A stretch of 64,000 nt of DNA from Streptomyces xanthochromogenes (GCF_014650455.1 NZ_BMUZ01000020.1:24138-88137), one strand, 5' to 3'. Shown: positions 41,381 through 54,600, numbered from the stretch's first letter. Program-made: numbers and translations. Notes: generated by a model not told the origin, from the letters alone.

Positions 41381-41557
41381 CCTAACAGCCGAGTCGTGAC
41401 GAATTACTCGCGTAGTCCGAGGCCGCCGTCGCACGATTCAAGGAAGGCCTGCCTGTACCGGGCTCTCGCCGAAGCTGAGGCTCCGGCAGCCGACGAAGGC
41501 CTTCCGCGGCAGCCCAAGCCCGTACGCATCCGCCGCCCTGGAGACCTGCCGATCTAG
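41377..41557 (+). pseudogene. broken small gene coupled to the HTH gene
   Basis: ATG 41377 overlaps the previous stop (ATGA). The frame reads MT, stop, QPSRDELLA, stop, SEAAVARFKEGLPVPGSRRS. Coding character then continues in the next frame (ALAEAEAPAADEGLPRQPKP) to TAG 41555-41557. Two nonsense codons (TAA, TAG) and one frameshift have inactivated it. Confidence 0.5.
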
Positions 41558-42201
41558 CCGACGATGGAGAAGAAGATCGCGCCGTCCTCGGCCCACCACC
41601 ACTCGCCGCGCCCCTCGGACCACTCCGACGCCCAGGTGTCGAGAGCGGTGATCAGCTCGTCCAGGTCGTACCGCAGGTCGGTGTCGACCTGGTCCGCCGC
41701 CGCCCGGTATGCCTCCACCGCCTGCCCCACGCCCGACAGGGGCCAGATGCCGATTTCCGGCGAACCTTCCAGCGGGCTGGGGACGTAGAACGACACAGAC
41801 GGGCCGCTGTAGACGTACTGCGACGGCAGCAGCTCCTTCGACACTCCCGCGGTGCTCAGCGCCTTGTCCAGAGCCGAGAACAGCGTATAGGGGCTGTGGT
41901 AGCTGCCCAGGGTCTCCCAGTCACCGGCGTTGTGCTCGATGATGATCTGGAGCGCCGCGTAGTACGCGCTCCCCGCGTAGTCGGCGGTCGAGTCGGCCCG
42001 GCCGGCGAGCAGATGCTCCAGCGCGTCCTGGACCGACAGTTCCCAGTCGACCTCCTGGTAGTCGAGGTCCTCCTGACGCTCCCGTGCTGCCTCCCTCATG
42101 AGGCCCAGGAGCCGCGTCTCCTCGGCGCTCAGGTCCTGTGCAGGCAGGAAGCGCTTGACCTTGCCAGGGTTCACCATGGTGAAGTTCACGATTTTGCTCA
42201 T
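41554..42201 (-). CDS. hypothetical protein (215 aa)
   Basis: ATG 42201 (MSKIVNFTMVNPGKVKRFLP) is chosen; ATG 42210 is also possible and the upstream frame is of shadow composition. No good ribosome site precedes either start. Acidic and Trp-rich (ALDTWASEWSEGRGEWWW). Possibly a member of a DUF7691-like family by its N-terminus, which I recall only weakly. Not obviously linked to neighbours. Confidence 0.6.
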   Translation of the reverse strand: MSKIVNFTMVNPGKVKRFLPAQDLSAEETRLLGLMREAARERQEDLDYQEVDWELSVQDALEHLLAGRADSTADYAGSAYYAALQIIIEHNAGDWETLGSYHSPYTLFSALDKALSTAGVSKELLPSQYVYSGPSVSFYVPSPLEGSPEIGIWPLSGVGQAVEAYRAAADQVDTDLRYDLDELITALDTWASEWSEGRGEWWWAEDGAIFFSIVG

Positions 42202-42400
42202 GCCGATCATGGTGCCAAAGGGCACTGACACCACCCTGGCGGGTTCCTTCAGTTGCAGACGCTCAGGTGGGTAGACCGCACGATCCTGCCAGGCCCTTTG
42301 CCCGCATCCGCCGGCGGCCAACGCGGCGACGAAGACCCTGTAGGCGAAGGAGTCCGTACGCATCCGCGCCCAGGCGACCACCAACAGCACAGCCCGCGGT

Positions 42401-42589
42401 TTGCTGCCCCAGGGGGCATCGGCCGCGAGCCCGGTCAACAGTGACGGCGCCTACCTGCGCTGGTTCAACGGCGCGCACAACGCATGCGGCAGCCAGGGGA
42501 CCATCGATTACAACGTGTGGAACAAGGTCACGTACAAGGGCATCACCGGATACGTCGCGGAGCCCTGCATGCTCCCCTTCAAGCCGTAA
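42401..42589 (+). CDS. secreted SH3-like fragment, probably 5'-truncated
   Basis: The frame 42344-42589 encodes LPQGASAAS, a likely signal-peptide end, then VNSDGAYLRWFNGAHNACG and KVTYKGITGYVAEPCM, like a small bacterial SH3 domain with a Cys pair. The hydrophobic part of a signal peptide is missing upstream and only TTG 42401 is available as start. It is likely a truncated gene. A strong hairpin follows. Confidence 0.4.
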   Translation: MLPQGASAASPVNSDGAYLRWFNGAHNACGSQGTIDYNVWNKVTYKGITGYVAEPCMLPFKP

Positions 42590-42610
42590 CTGACGGCTCC
42601 CGCCAACAGG

Positions 42611-42648
42611 GAGGCCGTGCCCCCGACACGCAGCGGGGGCACGGCCTC
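42611..42648. terminator. terminator hairpin
   Basis: GAGGCCGTGCCCCCG (42611-42625) pairs over 15 bp with CGGGGGCACGGCCTC (42634-42648). It lies between the convergent ends at 42589 and 42699. Confidence 0.8.
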
Positions 42649-42658
42649 ATTCGCGTGA

Positions 42659-42689
42659 GGCCCGTGCCAGCCGCAGCTGTGCACGGGCC
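42659..42689 (-). terminator. hairpin at the end of the giant gene
   Basis: GGCCCGTGC (42659-42667) pairs with GCACGGGCC (42681-42689), ten bases past the giant gene's stop. Confidence 0.55.
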
Positions 42690-42698
42690 CCACGTCGT

Positions 42699-45600
42699 TC
42701 AAAGCTGGGTCGGCTTGTGGCCCTGCTGCTGGTCTGTGCCACTTCGCCGCAGGTGCCCCGCCTGCTCCGCGCCGCTGCTCGACTTCTTCTTCGGGGAGCC
42801 GCTCGGCTTCTTCGCTGCGCCCCGGGTGGTCGACTTGCCCCGTGCGGCGGCCGCGGAGACGCGCGTGCCCCCGTCCTTGGCGCCGGGGAGAGGGCGAGCC
42901 AGCGCCTCCCCGATTTGGCGCATCGCGGGAATGTCCACCGTGACGGATGCGGTGTCCCGTGACGCCGGCGGCGGCCCGCTGCGGCCCGCGCCAGGGGGGC
43001 CGTAGGCGGAGGCGGCATAGGCAACGTCCCGCAGCGCGTCGGCAGCCGGAGTGTCGGGTCCTTTCCCCTCATCCCGTCGCCGGAGCCGGTCAGCCCCCGC
43101 CTGCGCCCACCCGGCGATCTTCTCGCACGCGTTGATCGAGACCTTGCGGAAGAACTCGCTGATGCGGTTGTCCCCCATCAGGCGCTCGAAGTGCTCCCCG
43201 GCCCGCTCTCGCATGACGCGGACCAGGTGGCCGACCGCGCCGCGCACCGTCTGGATCTTCTGCCACTCCGGGAGGTCCTGGAGCTCGGCGGTGTGCGTAT
43301 CGGCCTGCTGGAGGGCGGAGTTGACGGCGTCGGCCTGCAGTGCGACGGGCGCGGCCGCCGTCTCCTCTGTGGTGGTGTCCGCTGGGGTCGTGGCGGTGGT
43401 CGGTTCCGTCGGCGCGGCCGGGGTGACCGCCTCAGTGAACGCCCGCTGCAACGTGGCGAGATCGGCGTCGAGTTCGGCGACCAGGTCCTGGGCCGTGCCG
43501 TTCGCCGAGGGCACGTGTTCGTCCCAGGCGTTCAGTACCGCCTGGAATTCGGCGCGGATGTCCATCGGTCCGGCAGGAGGCTCCGTCGCCGCGGTGTTGG
43601 CGGATGGGGTCTCCGGGCCGGTCCACAGCGGCAGGTCGCCGGCCTCCGGCTGCTCTCGCAGGGCGTCTTCCAGCGCCTGGCGGATGGCGTTGACGGCGAC
43701 GTCGGGAGCCGGACCGTCACCCTCGGAGGGTGCTGCGCCTTCCGGGTTCTCCGCGGCCGGTGCGTCTGCTGGCGTCCCCACTGGGGCTGCTCGCGCGTCC
43801 GCCCGGGCCGTGTCAGTAGTCTGTGAGTCCGGGACTTCGGGACTCTGAGACTCTGTCCCTTCCTGCCGGGGCCCGGCATCTGTCGCCGCGGCGGTCCCCT
43901 CGTCGACGTCGGCCGAGCGGCGCTCGTCCTCCTCGCCCCGCGCGTCGAGGGCATCTTGCTGGACCTCCGCGTCCAGCTGCTGCCACTCGCGGTAGGCCGC
44001 AGCGGCCGCCTCTTCGGCCCGGGCGGCCTCCCGCTCTGCCTGCATCGCGGCGAGCGTTGCCTGCACCTGGTCCTGCATGCGCCGGGCGTCATACAGCAGA
44101 TGGGCCAGCGGGAAGGCCAGCTGGCGGCGCTCCGGGTGCCCGGGGTCGTTCGGCAGTGCGCCGCCCCAGGCGTTGACGGCCCCCTGGACGCCGTCGAGGT
44201 GCTGCGTCATCTGCTGTGATCCGTGGGCGTCGGAGACCGCGGCCGCCAAGCCGTCGAGGTGGCCGACCAGCGCCTGGAAGTGCTCGTTCTGCCCGACGTC
44301 GGGGTAGGCCCGGGTGGCGGCTCCGGTCACTGCGTCGCGGTGCCGTACGGCGGCGTCGCGCAGGTCGGCCCGCAGCACGTCCACCCGCTGCCGGGTCTCG
44401 TCGCCGACGGCCGCCCCGGGCGCCGGACCGTACGGAGCGCCGGTGAACGCGGAGTGCATGACCGCCGCTTGGGCTGCGGCGTCCTGCGGTGCGTCGACCA
44501 GGTATGTGACGTCATTGGCCAGGCGTTCGGCGTCCAGCCGGGCGAACCATCCCCCCTCGGGGCCCGGGTGGAGCGTGGCAATGACGACGTCGCCCCGCAG
44601 TACGTCTCCGGAGTCGACCGGCTGACCGTCCAGCCCGGACAGGCGCATCCGATAGTCCGGGTCCCCGGCGAGGGCGACGGTGTCGACGTAACGCTGGGGC
44701 GCGGGCGGCTCCTCGGTGATCTGCCCGTCAGGCGCCGGTGCGTCGGTCTGCGGGGTCGGCGGGGTGGTCATGGTCGGTTCCTCCGAAGCGTCTCGCGCGG
44801 CCTCGCTCGCCGGGGTCGGGTCCGGGTCCGGCTGCGGCGGTGTGGCCGCCGTACCGGGCTCCGGTGTCTGCTGATCTCCATCCGTCGGCCGGGGGCGGTC
44901 CTGCTCGAGGAGCGACGCTTCGCGCCGTGCCTCGTGCATCCCCTCATCCGGGACCGCGACTGCGGGTTCCTGGGGGTCCGGCGCGCGGTCCGGCTCCGGA
45001 TCGCTGTCCGCCGCGGTGTCGGCGGCGGCCGGCGGCTCCGGGAGTGCCTCCGGCTCGTCGTCCGTCTCGGGGGCCGACGTGGTCTTTGTGGCCGCAGGCG
45101 GCTCGGCAGGACCGGCATCGTCAACCGGTTCGTCGGAGCCCGGTTCGGTGGTGCTCTCCGGGGCCACCTGCTCGTCGTCGACGGCCGCAGGGACCTGTTC
45201 GGTAGGCGCCGTATTGGCGACCGTCTCCTCTGCGGGGTTCACCAAGAGGGCGGCCAGCTCCGCCTCGAAGGCCTCCACCGTCGCCTGCGAACGGGAGGCC
45301 AGCAGGGTGGCGGCCGCCCGCACATCCCTCAGCGGACCGCGCAGGTCCTCGTCGACCACGGCCTCCAGGGCGCCGCTCCAGACCGCCACTGTGTGGACCT
45401 GACGCACCAGGTCGTCCGGCGAGCCCGCCGGGCCGTCGCGCAGGGACTGCTCGGCGTCCCGGTACGCCGCCGCCAGCTGCGCAACGGGGTTGGTCGGGCT
45501 CCCGGCGCCGTCGGGACGCTGCTGCCGGTCGGCCTCGTAGTAGCGCTGGACCGTGAGCAGCGCGTCCCACCGTGCGAACGCCTCGCCCAGGCGCCCGATG

Positions 45601-48600
45601 TCCGCCTGCGCTTCCTCGTCGGCGTCGTACGGCCCGGCGGAGTCGGGCGGCGGCACGTCCACGTCCACGAGCACCACTTCCAGCTCCGGCAGGTCGGCGG
45701 CGGCCGGTGACCCAGCCGCCGCCGACATCTCCTGACGGTGCGCCAAGGCCATTGCGTCGCCGGCGGGGACGCGGTCGGCGTACCCGGCGACGTCGGCGCG
45801 CTCGGTCCAGCTGCACACGCACCACGCCTCAACCCACTCCTGGGTCGGGCCGCCGAGGGTGACGGCCGTCGCGTGCTGCAACCCGTCAGCGGCCGCCGTG
45901 GCGTGGAGGCGGAGGCGGTCCAGCATCGGCGCCCATGCGGACATGTAGCTGTCGACGGCGGTGCAGGACGCGATCAGGGTCCCCGCCTGGTCCTCGATCA
46001 GGAGCGGTGCGAGGTCACCGGAGGCGGTGCGGCCTTCCCACTCGTAGCGGACCGTGTACGGGGCGCCGGTCTCGGCGGTGATCGTCCACGAGCCGTCAGG
46101 GTGGTACTGGATCGCCTCCGACTCCCCGACTTCCGGCAGCAGCCACAGTCCGGCGTCGTAGTGCATGCGGCGGGCGGCGCTGAACCCGGCGGCGACGTCC
46201 CCAGCACTGGCCGCATGTTCGGCGACGGCCGCCAGGGCCGTGCTCTCGCCCTCGCCGGAACTGATACTGATCACGTCCCACCGGCCCGACGGCTCGACAC
46301 CGTGCCACCAGGCCTGCCACATGATTCCCCGGGCGCCCCTGCCCTGGGCGTCGTGGGAGATGTGGTACTCGCCGACGGTCAGTCCGGGGCCGGTGACGGT
46401 GAACTGGTACGAGGACGGTTCCCCGTTGAGGACCCGCGGGCTGACGGTCAGCGCAGCGACGTCGACGGCCCGGGGCGTCGCCCCCTCGGCAGGCTCCGGC
46501 GCCGCGTCGCCATCGGCCGTGCCCCAGCCGGCGAGCCCGAGGATGGCGACGGCCTCCGGGTCGGTCTGCGCTTGGGGCGCGCCACGTCGGGCGATCAGCG
46601 CGGTCCGGTCCTGACGGGCGGCGAACGCCTCATCCGCCGCGCGCTTCTGCGCGTTCGCGTCCCCGCCCGCAAGTTTCGCCTCCGCGCGTGCTTCACGCAT
46701 GGCTCGGTCGTCGCCCGCTTCGCAGGCCTCAGCAAGGATCTGCGCTGTCAGAGCCCTGGCAGGCCAGGGCGCGGTCTCTCCGGCATCCAGCGCGGCCGAC
46801 AGCATCTGTCCGGCCAGCTCGGCATTTCGGTCGGGCCACTGCTTCCAGTGCAGCCCGCCCACCTTGGGATCGCCCTTGGCCAGAGTCCGAGCAAGGCTCT
46901 CAACGTGGCTGTAACTGATCTGCTGGGCATCATCGCTCAGGAGCCGGTACGACAGGCACCGCGCGCACACGGTGTAGCAGCCACGCTCATTGCCCTGGTC
47001 ATCGTCGACGGCGACCGAGTACCGGGCCCCGGACCTCTTGGCGCTGCACTTGCCGACAAAGGGCTGCGACGCATCGCAGTATGCGTCCGGCGTGCCGGTC
47101 ATGTCATCGGTGACCTGGGCCACGACGCGTAGCCGCGCGGCCGGAATGGCTTCCTGGGCCGAGTGCCAGACCTTCCACTCGGCGACGTACTGCCGATTGT
47201 CCGGGCCCTTCCGGGACCAGTCCTCACCGGTGTGGCCCTGCGCGCCGTCCGGGTCGGTCAGGTGCTCCCAGCCCCACCGGCACGACGCGATAAGACCGAT
47301 GGAGCCGAATCGGCGGATCAGGAACACGCCCTCTTCGAGTTCTACGCGGTCCGTGGTCGTCTCGAACTGCGGGGGCTGCAACGTCAGGTGCCCGTAGCGA
47401 GCCCATACGGACGCGAACCGGGTACGGGTCGCCGAGTCCTCGCGGATTCTCGCCAGCATGTCCTTGAGGGCCCAGTCGTCGTTCACGGCCCACCAGTACG
47501 TGCCGTCAGCGTCGTGACCGGCCTGCCAGTGGTCCTCATCCGGATCGGAGTGCGACACAGGGCGCAGCCGGAACGCATGCCCGCCCGCCGTCGTCAGGAC
47601 CCAGCCCGCTACCGGTTCGCGCCGGTCGGTGAACGGCACGGCGGTGATCGTCTCGCCCTCGATAAGCGCCGCCTGCAGCTGCGCCTCCTTCCCGCCCGCG
47701 GTCGTCACCGACTGGGCAGGCAGTTCATCAGCCGGAACGGCTCCGCTGTCCTTGCCCGTCTCCGCCGGGCCCTCTGTCGAGTCGCCGAACAGCCCGAGCT
47801 GTTCCGTCTGGCCCGTGCCGTGGGAGGCCACGTCGTCCCCTTCCCGGGTGCGTTCGGTCGGCTGGTGCTGTGCGCCCTGTTCCTCGCGGGCAGGTGGGGT
47901 GAGCTCGTCGGCAGTGTTCGTGTTCGCCGCCGGCGCGGCGGCAGCCCGCTCGATCAGGTGGGCGACATCCGCGTGCAGCCGCTGAGCCTGGACGTCGAGG
48001 TGCTGACGCAACCGGTGCAGGGGCTGGCCGACGTAGCCGTTGAGTACGTCGCCGTCGGTGGCCGCGAACAGTGCGGCTGCGGCGGCGTTGGCGGCCTCCA
48101 TCGCCGCGGCGTTGGCCCGGTAGGCGTCCACGCCCCTCGCGGCCGCGTCGATCGCCCCGATCGCTTCGCTGAGCGTCTGGATCTCGTCCTGGGGGCCGGT
48201 GTCGCCGTTCGGCCAGACGCGCGTGGTGACCTCCGCGACGGCGGCGTGCAGGTCGTAGGTCCGCCGGGTTTCGGACGCGACCTGGTCGTGACTGCCGTGG
48301 CGCCCGAATACCGCGGCGACGTCCTGCGGCGCCCGCCGCTCGCGGGGTACGACCAAGACCTCGTCCGTGAGGTTCAGGGCGAAGCCGTTGCCGGTCCCGG
48401 TCGCTGCGTCGCGAGTGGAGAACGCCATGACGCTGCCCCGGCGATTGCGGTCCGCGAAGCGCAGTTCGGCGACTGCCTCACCCCGTGCACCGCCCCCTGC
48501 GATGAGGTCGCCCAGGCGGATCTCCGCCACGGTACGGGTCTCCGGCCGCAGGTCGTCACGGTGCTCGGACGGGATCACCTGCACCCGCGTGGGCAGGTTC

Positions 48601-51600
48601 CGGATGAAGACGCGGTCCGGGGCGGCCAGCTCCGCCCCGTTCTGGTCGAGGATCTGGGCGTCGAGGAGCGTGGCGTTCCAGTGGTAGTCGCGGAACCCGG
48701 GGAAGACGGTGCCGGTGACCGTGGCCGTCTCCGGGGCGGGCACACCCCAGGCATTCCCGTCCCACTCGATGCTCCCGCCGCTGACCACGGCCGTGATCCG
48801 GTTGCCGCCCTGGAGCGTCTCGCGGGCAACCTCGTGCGGGTGCTGCGACGCCACGGCCGCCACCAGCCCCGGCGCGGTGGCCGCTTCCGCAGCCTCCTCG
48901 GTGGCGGCCGGCAGCACCGTGTCGACGGTCTCGGGCTCGGGGTCCGTACGGACCGCCCAGATACGACGGGCCCGCGCCAGCACGGCGATGTCGTCCTCTG
49001 CCGCCCGGAAGCGGAGGTGAAGGTGGGCGATACAGTCGGCGTCGCCGCCGTCCACCCGGTACAGCTGCTTCACGTCGTTGTCGTCGAGGTGGAGACTGCA
49101 CCGGCCGCAGACCCCTTCGCCCGCTAGGGCGAAGTCATAGTTGCGGTTCTGTGCGTACAGCGGCTTGTCGGCCATCTCCCGCGCCTCACGGGCCACCCGT
49201 GTGCAGAAGTCCACCGCCTCCCCCCGGCTGTCCAGGGGCCCGAACTCGACAACGACCTCGCCGTCGGACTCGACACGCGGCACGAAGGTCGAGGTCAGGG
49301 TCTCGTCGTTCTGGCTCAGCCTGATCACGAAGGGGATGCCGTCGGCGACGACGTCGAAGGCGACTTCCGTCGGGTTGAAGCGGGGACCCATCTCCCCGAC
49401 CGCCACCGGGATCGGCTCGCGCACCGGGGCCAGCCCGTTCGTCGGCAGCCAGTCCGCGTATGACGTGACCGGCCGGGCGGGCACCGCATCCACTTCCGGG
49501 AGTGCCTCCAGCGGCAGTTGCTGCCCGGGCCCGTCGACGGGCCGGAGATGCGTGGCCGCGCCGTTGAGGGAGTAGGTGTACCCGGAGGACTTCTTCCCGC
49601 TGCGGGACAGCACGTGGTACTCGCCGGTGTGGCCGGTCCTGTCCGTGCTGACGAACCAGGTGTTGGTAGCCGGTCCCGGCCCTGTCACCTGGCCAGTGAC
49701 CCGTTCGCCGCTCTGCCCGTCCCGCCAGGTCACCCACGAACCGGTGTCGTACTCCGCAGGGATCAGGCCCGGGGCGTCCACCCGCGGGGTCAGCCGCAGG
49801 GAAGGCAGCGGGCGGAACGGCTCTAGGCGGTTGCCCCCCTTGAACGTGCGGCGCCACCGGGCCAGCTGTTCAGCCTGCTCGGTGGGCGTCTGTGCCGCCT
49901 GCTCGTTCTTGGTCTCGACGACCGCCGTGAACTCGCTGAGCTGCCGTTGGTATGCATCCACCGCCTCCTGGACGATGCCCGCATCGGCGGGGACTTCGGG
50001 CAGGGTGAACGTCAGCCGTCCGTCCGCGCTGGTGAGACGGACCCGCCCGTCACCCCGAGCAGCGACGTCGCCCGGCCCAGCCGGTGCGGCCTCGGACTGC
50101 ACCTCCTCCACGGTCATCTGCCCGTCGGGGACGCCGGCGGGGGTCTCCGGCTCCGGCTCTGCCTCGGGCTCCGCCTCGGAGACCGGCACCCGGTCCGGCT
50201 GCGTGAGACCGAACATCTCGAAAAGGTCGGCCGTCCCGTACCCGTCACCGTCCGGCGCCGGGGCGTCGTCCTCCTCGTCGGCCAGGACCTCGTCGGCCGG
50301 CGGCGCGGGCGCCGTCTCCGGCCCCTCCATCCACTGGCCCAGGGATTTCCCGGCCCGGGACGTCTGGAGTTCGGCGAGGCGGGCGGCCGCCGTACCGTCG
50401 GGATCACCGTGGACGGCGATGTGGGCACGCAGGATTGCCGCCTCACTCTCCACCTGCTGAGGGGAGAGCAGGCCCGGGTCCCGGGGCTGCAGTTCGTCCA
50501 GGTCGAGCAGCGCCTCGCCCGCCTCCGTCGAGGCCTCCGCCGGGGGAGTGGCGTCGAATTGGTCCAACTGCTGCTGGAGCCCGTCGCGCCGCTCGATGGC
50601 CTGCTTGCGCTTCTCCGTCTCGGCGGCCGACTCGTCCTTGGTGGGCTTGCCCGCCTTGTTCACCGCGATCTGCGCAGAGACCAGGCCGTCGACCAGGCTC
50701 AGGCGTTCACGGGCCCGGCCCAGGCCGGGCACCTGCCCGCGCAGCTGCTCGGAGTAGACCAGCAACTCGTCCCTGGTGGCCTGCTTGGCCGTCAGGTTGC
50801 CCTCGTCCTCGGTCTGCCGCTGGGGCGCCTCCGTGATGGTCTTGGTCAGCCGCCGCAGCAGCGTCTCGCCCTTGAGGGTGCTCAGCTCGACCGCGTCGAA
50901 GCGGTGCAGGGAGCCCGGCAGGCCGTCCAGGTGCACACGGACGAAGGGCACCTCCTGGCCGTCCTGGTGGAAGGCCACGGCGACGAGGTCGCGGCCTCCG
51001 AGCCGTCCGAGGACGGTGTCCGGGTTGCGAGCGCCTTTCTCCGGGAGTCCCTCAAGGACGCCGACGAGCGCACTGGTAAGGGGTACGGCGGCGTCCTTGT
51101 GCGCCGTGTAGGTGACACCGCCCAAGGTGATCTCGAAGTCGTCGCCCAGGACCGGGCGGAGGGACGGCAGGACGATGCCGCGCCGGTTAATGTCCCGGGT
51201 CAGGGTGTCGATGTCCTTGTTGAGCTGCTGGACCTTCTTGAAGACGATGGCCCGCTGGGTGGCCCGGTTGTTCTGGTCCAGGGTGAGGGTGCGCAGCTTC
51301 TTGCGCAGGTCCTCCTGGGCGATCAGGTACGGGTTGCCGGAGATGATCGCCATCGCTTCCTCGAACGGAACGATCGCCTCGTCGACTTCCTGGATCTCGT
51401 CCGACCCGGCGTCCAGCCGGGCCTTGTAGAGCTGGTCGAAGCCCTTGGCCTTCGTCGCGAGGATGCCGTACATCCGTGAGTCGAAGGTGTTCTCCGTGGC
51501 CACCCATACGATCTCGACGACCTTGTTCTGATTGCCCTGCCGCAGGGCCCGGCCGTCCTTCTGCTTCATGTCGGCGGGCCGGAAGTCCGGGTCGACGTGG

Positions 51601-54600
51601 TACAGCGCGACGGCGCGGTTCTGCGCGTTCAGGCCCTTGCCCATGCGCTGGGTGGAGCCGATCAGGACGTTGCTGCCGCCGTCGTTGGCGCGCGCGGTCA
51701 GCTTGCGCCGCTGGTCGGCGCGGGACGCGTCATGGATAAAGTCGATCTTCTCGGCGGGCACGTCACGCTCCACCAGGAGGTCTTTCAGCTCCTGGTAGGC
51801 GTTGAAGTTGCCGCGGTTCTTGCCGCCCGGGGTGCCCTGGTTGAGGAAGACCATCTGGAGGGCCCCGGGGACGGGGTGGGGCCGGAGGTCCTTGTACCGG
51901 AGGTCCTTGTACTGGTCGTTCTTCGTCTCGTGGTACTTCGCCGCGATGCGGTCGGCGAGCATCCGGAGCTTGTTGCCGGGCTCCGCCTGCGCGTCGATCA
52001 GCCGTGGGTCGAGGGCGATGACCCGCGCGTCGGTGTTGATCGAGAGCGGGTTGTCCTCGCTCTTGTCGACCTCGCCCAGGTGGTAGGCCTCGTACCGCTC
52101 GCCCAGCTCCTCCATGAGCGCCTGCTGCTCGGTGGTGGCCGGCACGAGCATCAGCTCAGGCTCGCCGCCCTTGATGCTCGGCATCGGCAGCCCGAGGTCT
52201 TCCTCATCCTTGTAGTCGACCACCGGCAGCCACAGCTGCCGCAGCAGGGAGTTGACGCTGTGGAAGGACGCGAACCGTTCGACGGATTTGAAGCCCTTGC
52301 CGTCTACGGTCATCTCCAGCCGCTCCACCATCTTCCCGTACATGGTGGCGAAGGCGTCGAACTCCTCGATGCCGAGGCTGCGCAGCAGGTCTGGGTTGGC
52401 CAGCAGCAACAGCGAGTGCAGCTCTCCGATGGCGTTCGACAGCGGAGTGCCGGTCGCCAGGCAGCCCATCGGGCCGGTGGGCTTGTTGCGGCGGGCCCAC
52501 TCCAGCACGGCATGCAGGTGCTGTGCCTTGGCGGACCCGGCGACCCGGGCGCCGGGGATCTTGGAGCGGACGGCGAGGTTCTTGTACTCGTGCGCCTCGT
52601 CGATCGCGAAGAAATCCAGGCCGAGGTCGTCCATGTAGACCTGTCCCGGCGTGCGGACGGCGGCCGCCTTCTCCTTGAGGCTCTCCTCGTGCTGCTGGCG
52701 CCTCTCCTGGAGCTGCTTGAGGCTGATCGACTTCCCTTCGCGCCGCCGCTCGTGAAGGATCTGCGCGTCCAGCTTGCGCAGTTCCTCGTCGTTGTAGAAC
52801 TCGTAGAACTCCGGGCTCAGCGGGATCGAGTCGAACAGCGAGTGCGACATGATGATCAGGTCGAAGCTGTTCGCGCGGACGTACTGGAACATCCGGTCGC
52901 GCTTGCCGTCGGCGAGGTCGGCGCTGGTCAGCGTCAGGATGCGGGCCGCCGGGAAGAGGCGGCGCACCTCTCCCTCCCACTGCTCGACCAGGTAGTTCGG
53001 GACCGCCACCATCGGCTTGTTGATCTGGCCGGTGTTCTTCATCGCCATCATGCCGAGGGCCAGCGCCCCCGTCTTACCGGCGCCGACCACGTGGGAGAGC
53101 ACGAGACAGCGTTCGTGCGCCATCCGGGCCGCGGCCGCCAGCTGGTGGTCGTACGGCGTGAAGTCCGGATCGAGCCCGGTCAGGGAGGGGCGGGAGCCGG
53201 TGAAGTCCCGGATCACCCGGTTGTTCATCTGCCGGTTGTAGACGTCCGCGGCCCGGGCGGCCCGTACGGAGTCGTCGAGCACCCACGCCTCGACGGCGTC
53301 GCGCCACTCCTCCGCCTTGACCCGTACCGCGCGGGCGGCTTCCTCGTCGTCGTGGGGCCGCCCGGTCATCGAGCCGCCGTTGAGGACCCGGCTGAGCAGG
53401 GCCAGCGGGGACAGGCCGCCCGCGCTGTGCTTGATCTCGTCCTCTTCGCTCAGGCCGCGGCCCTTGAGGATGTGCCAGTTGCCGTTGCCTGAGTGCTGGA
53501 TGGTCAGGTGGGCGTCGCCCAGGTGCGTCCGGAAGAACTCCTGCACCAGGTCGTCGGGGAGCCAGGCGGCGCCCAGGCGGACGGCGAACTGGCCGGGGAG
53601 CATCTCGCGCGGCTGGACGCGTTCCAGTTCGGCGACGTTGACCCGGAAGGCTGCATCGCGCAGGGCGGCCTGCCGGGCGATCTCCAGCTTGGTGCGGACG
53701 TCCCCGGAGAGGTAGTCGGCGCTGTAGAGGAGTTCTCCGGTGAGCGGGTCGGTGAATACCGAGCGGGCCAGCCGCCGGCGGGCCTCGTCTTCGTCGACCT
53801 GGAGCATCCACGCGATGTGGGCGAGGTCAACGTGCCCGCGCTCGGCGACCACCGCGTCCAGCGCCTGCTGCGCGTCGTCGGTGTGCTGCCCCAGCACGCT
53901 GCGGCGGGCGGCCGGGGCGTGGTCGAGGATCTCCGAGACGTGCACCGTCTCGGAGTCCGCCTCCCACATCTCCAGCGCCAGGACCTCGTAGGCCTGCGGG
54001 TCGTTGAGGAAGTAGCCCCAGGCGGTCAGCCCGGTGACGCTCTCGCCCTCGCCCGTCTGCGTCGTGACGTTCTGCTGCTGCCGCGGCCGGGACAGAGCCC
54101 CGTGCGCGGCGACGTACCGCTCGTAGGTCTCCTTGGTCAGGCGCCGGTGAGCGTCGGCCAGTGCGAGGTCGGAGCCCGACCGGTCCAGCTCGTTCAGCCC
54201 GCGCACCAGGTCCTTGAGGTCGATCAGTGCGGCGAGCTGCGCGTGCTGATCGGCAGGCAGCTCGACGGCCACCAGCTCCCCGTCACCGGAGGTCTGCCAC
54301 AGCTTGCCCTCCACGTCGGCGGACAGGCGGCCGGTGAAGTCCTGGAGGTCGGCCGCTGGCTTCAACCGCAGAGGCGGCCGGTGCGGCCCCTCGGGGTGCG
54401 GCGCGTACCAGCGCCGCGCGAGGACCGCGCTGTCGGTGACCTGCCGCAGGGCGGTGCGCAGCGCCTCCCCGATGTCCGGGTCGCCGTCGACGGCGACCTC
54501 CGGGCCGTGGGCGCCCATGCGGCTGGCCAGGGTGCCCAGCACGTGCTCGGGGTGGGCGGCGAAGTAGTCGTTGACCGGCAGCTGGTGCTCGCCCACGGCC

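Noticed and set aside
41438..41623. 61-codon minus-strand frame near the pseudogene
   Set aside because: Arg-rich shadow that overlaps the 41554 gene and lacks a ribosome site.
47163..49127. A 654-codon plus-strand open frame opposite the giant gene, with others such as 53493-55613
   Set aside because: These are antisense shadows. Their codon third positions mirror the first or second positions of the minus-strand gene and their products are arginine/valine-rich without domains.
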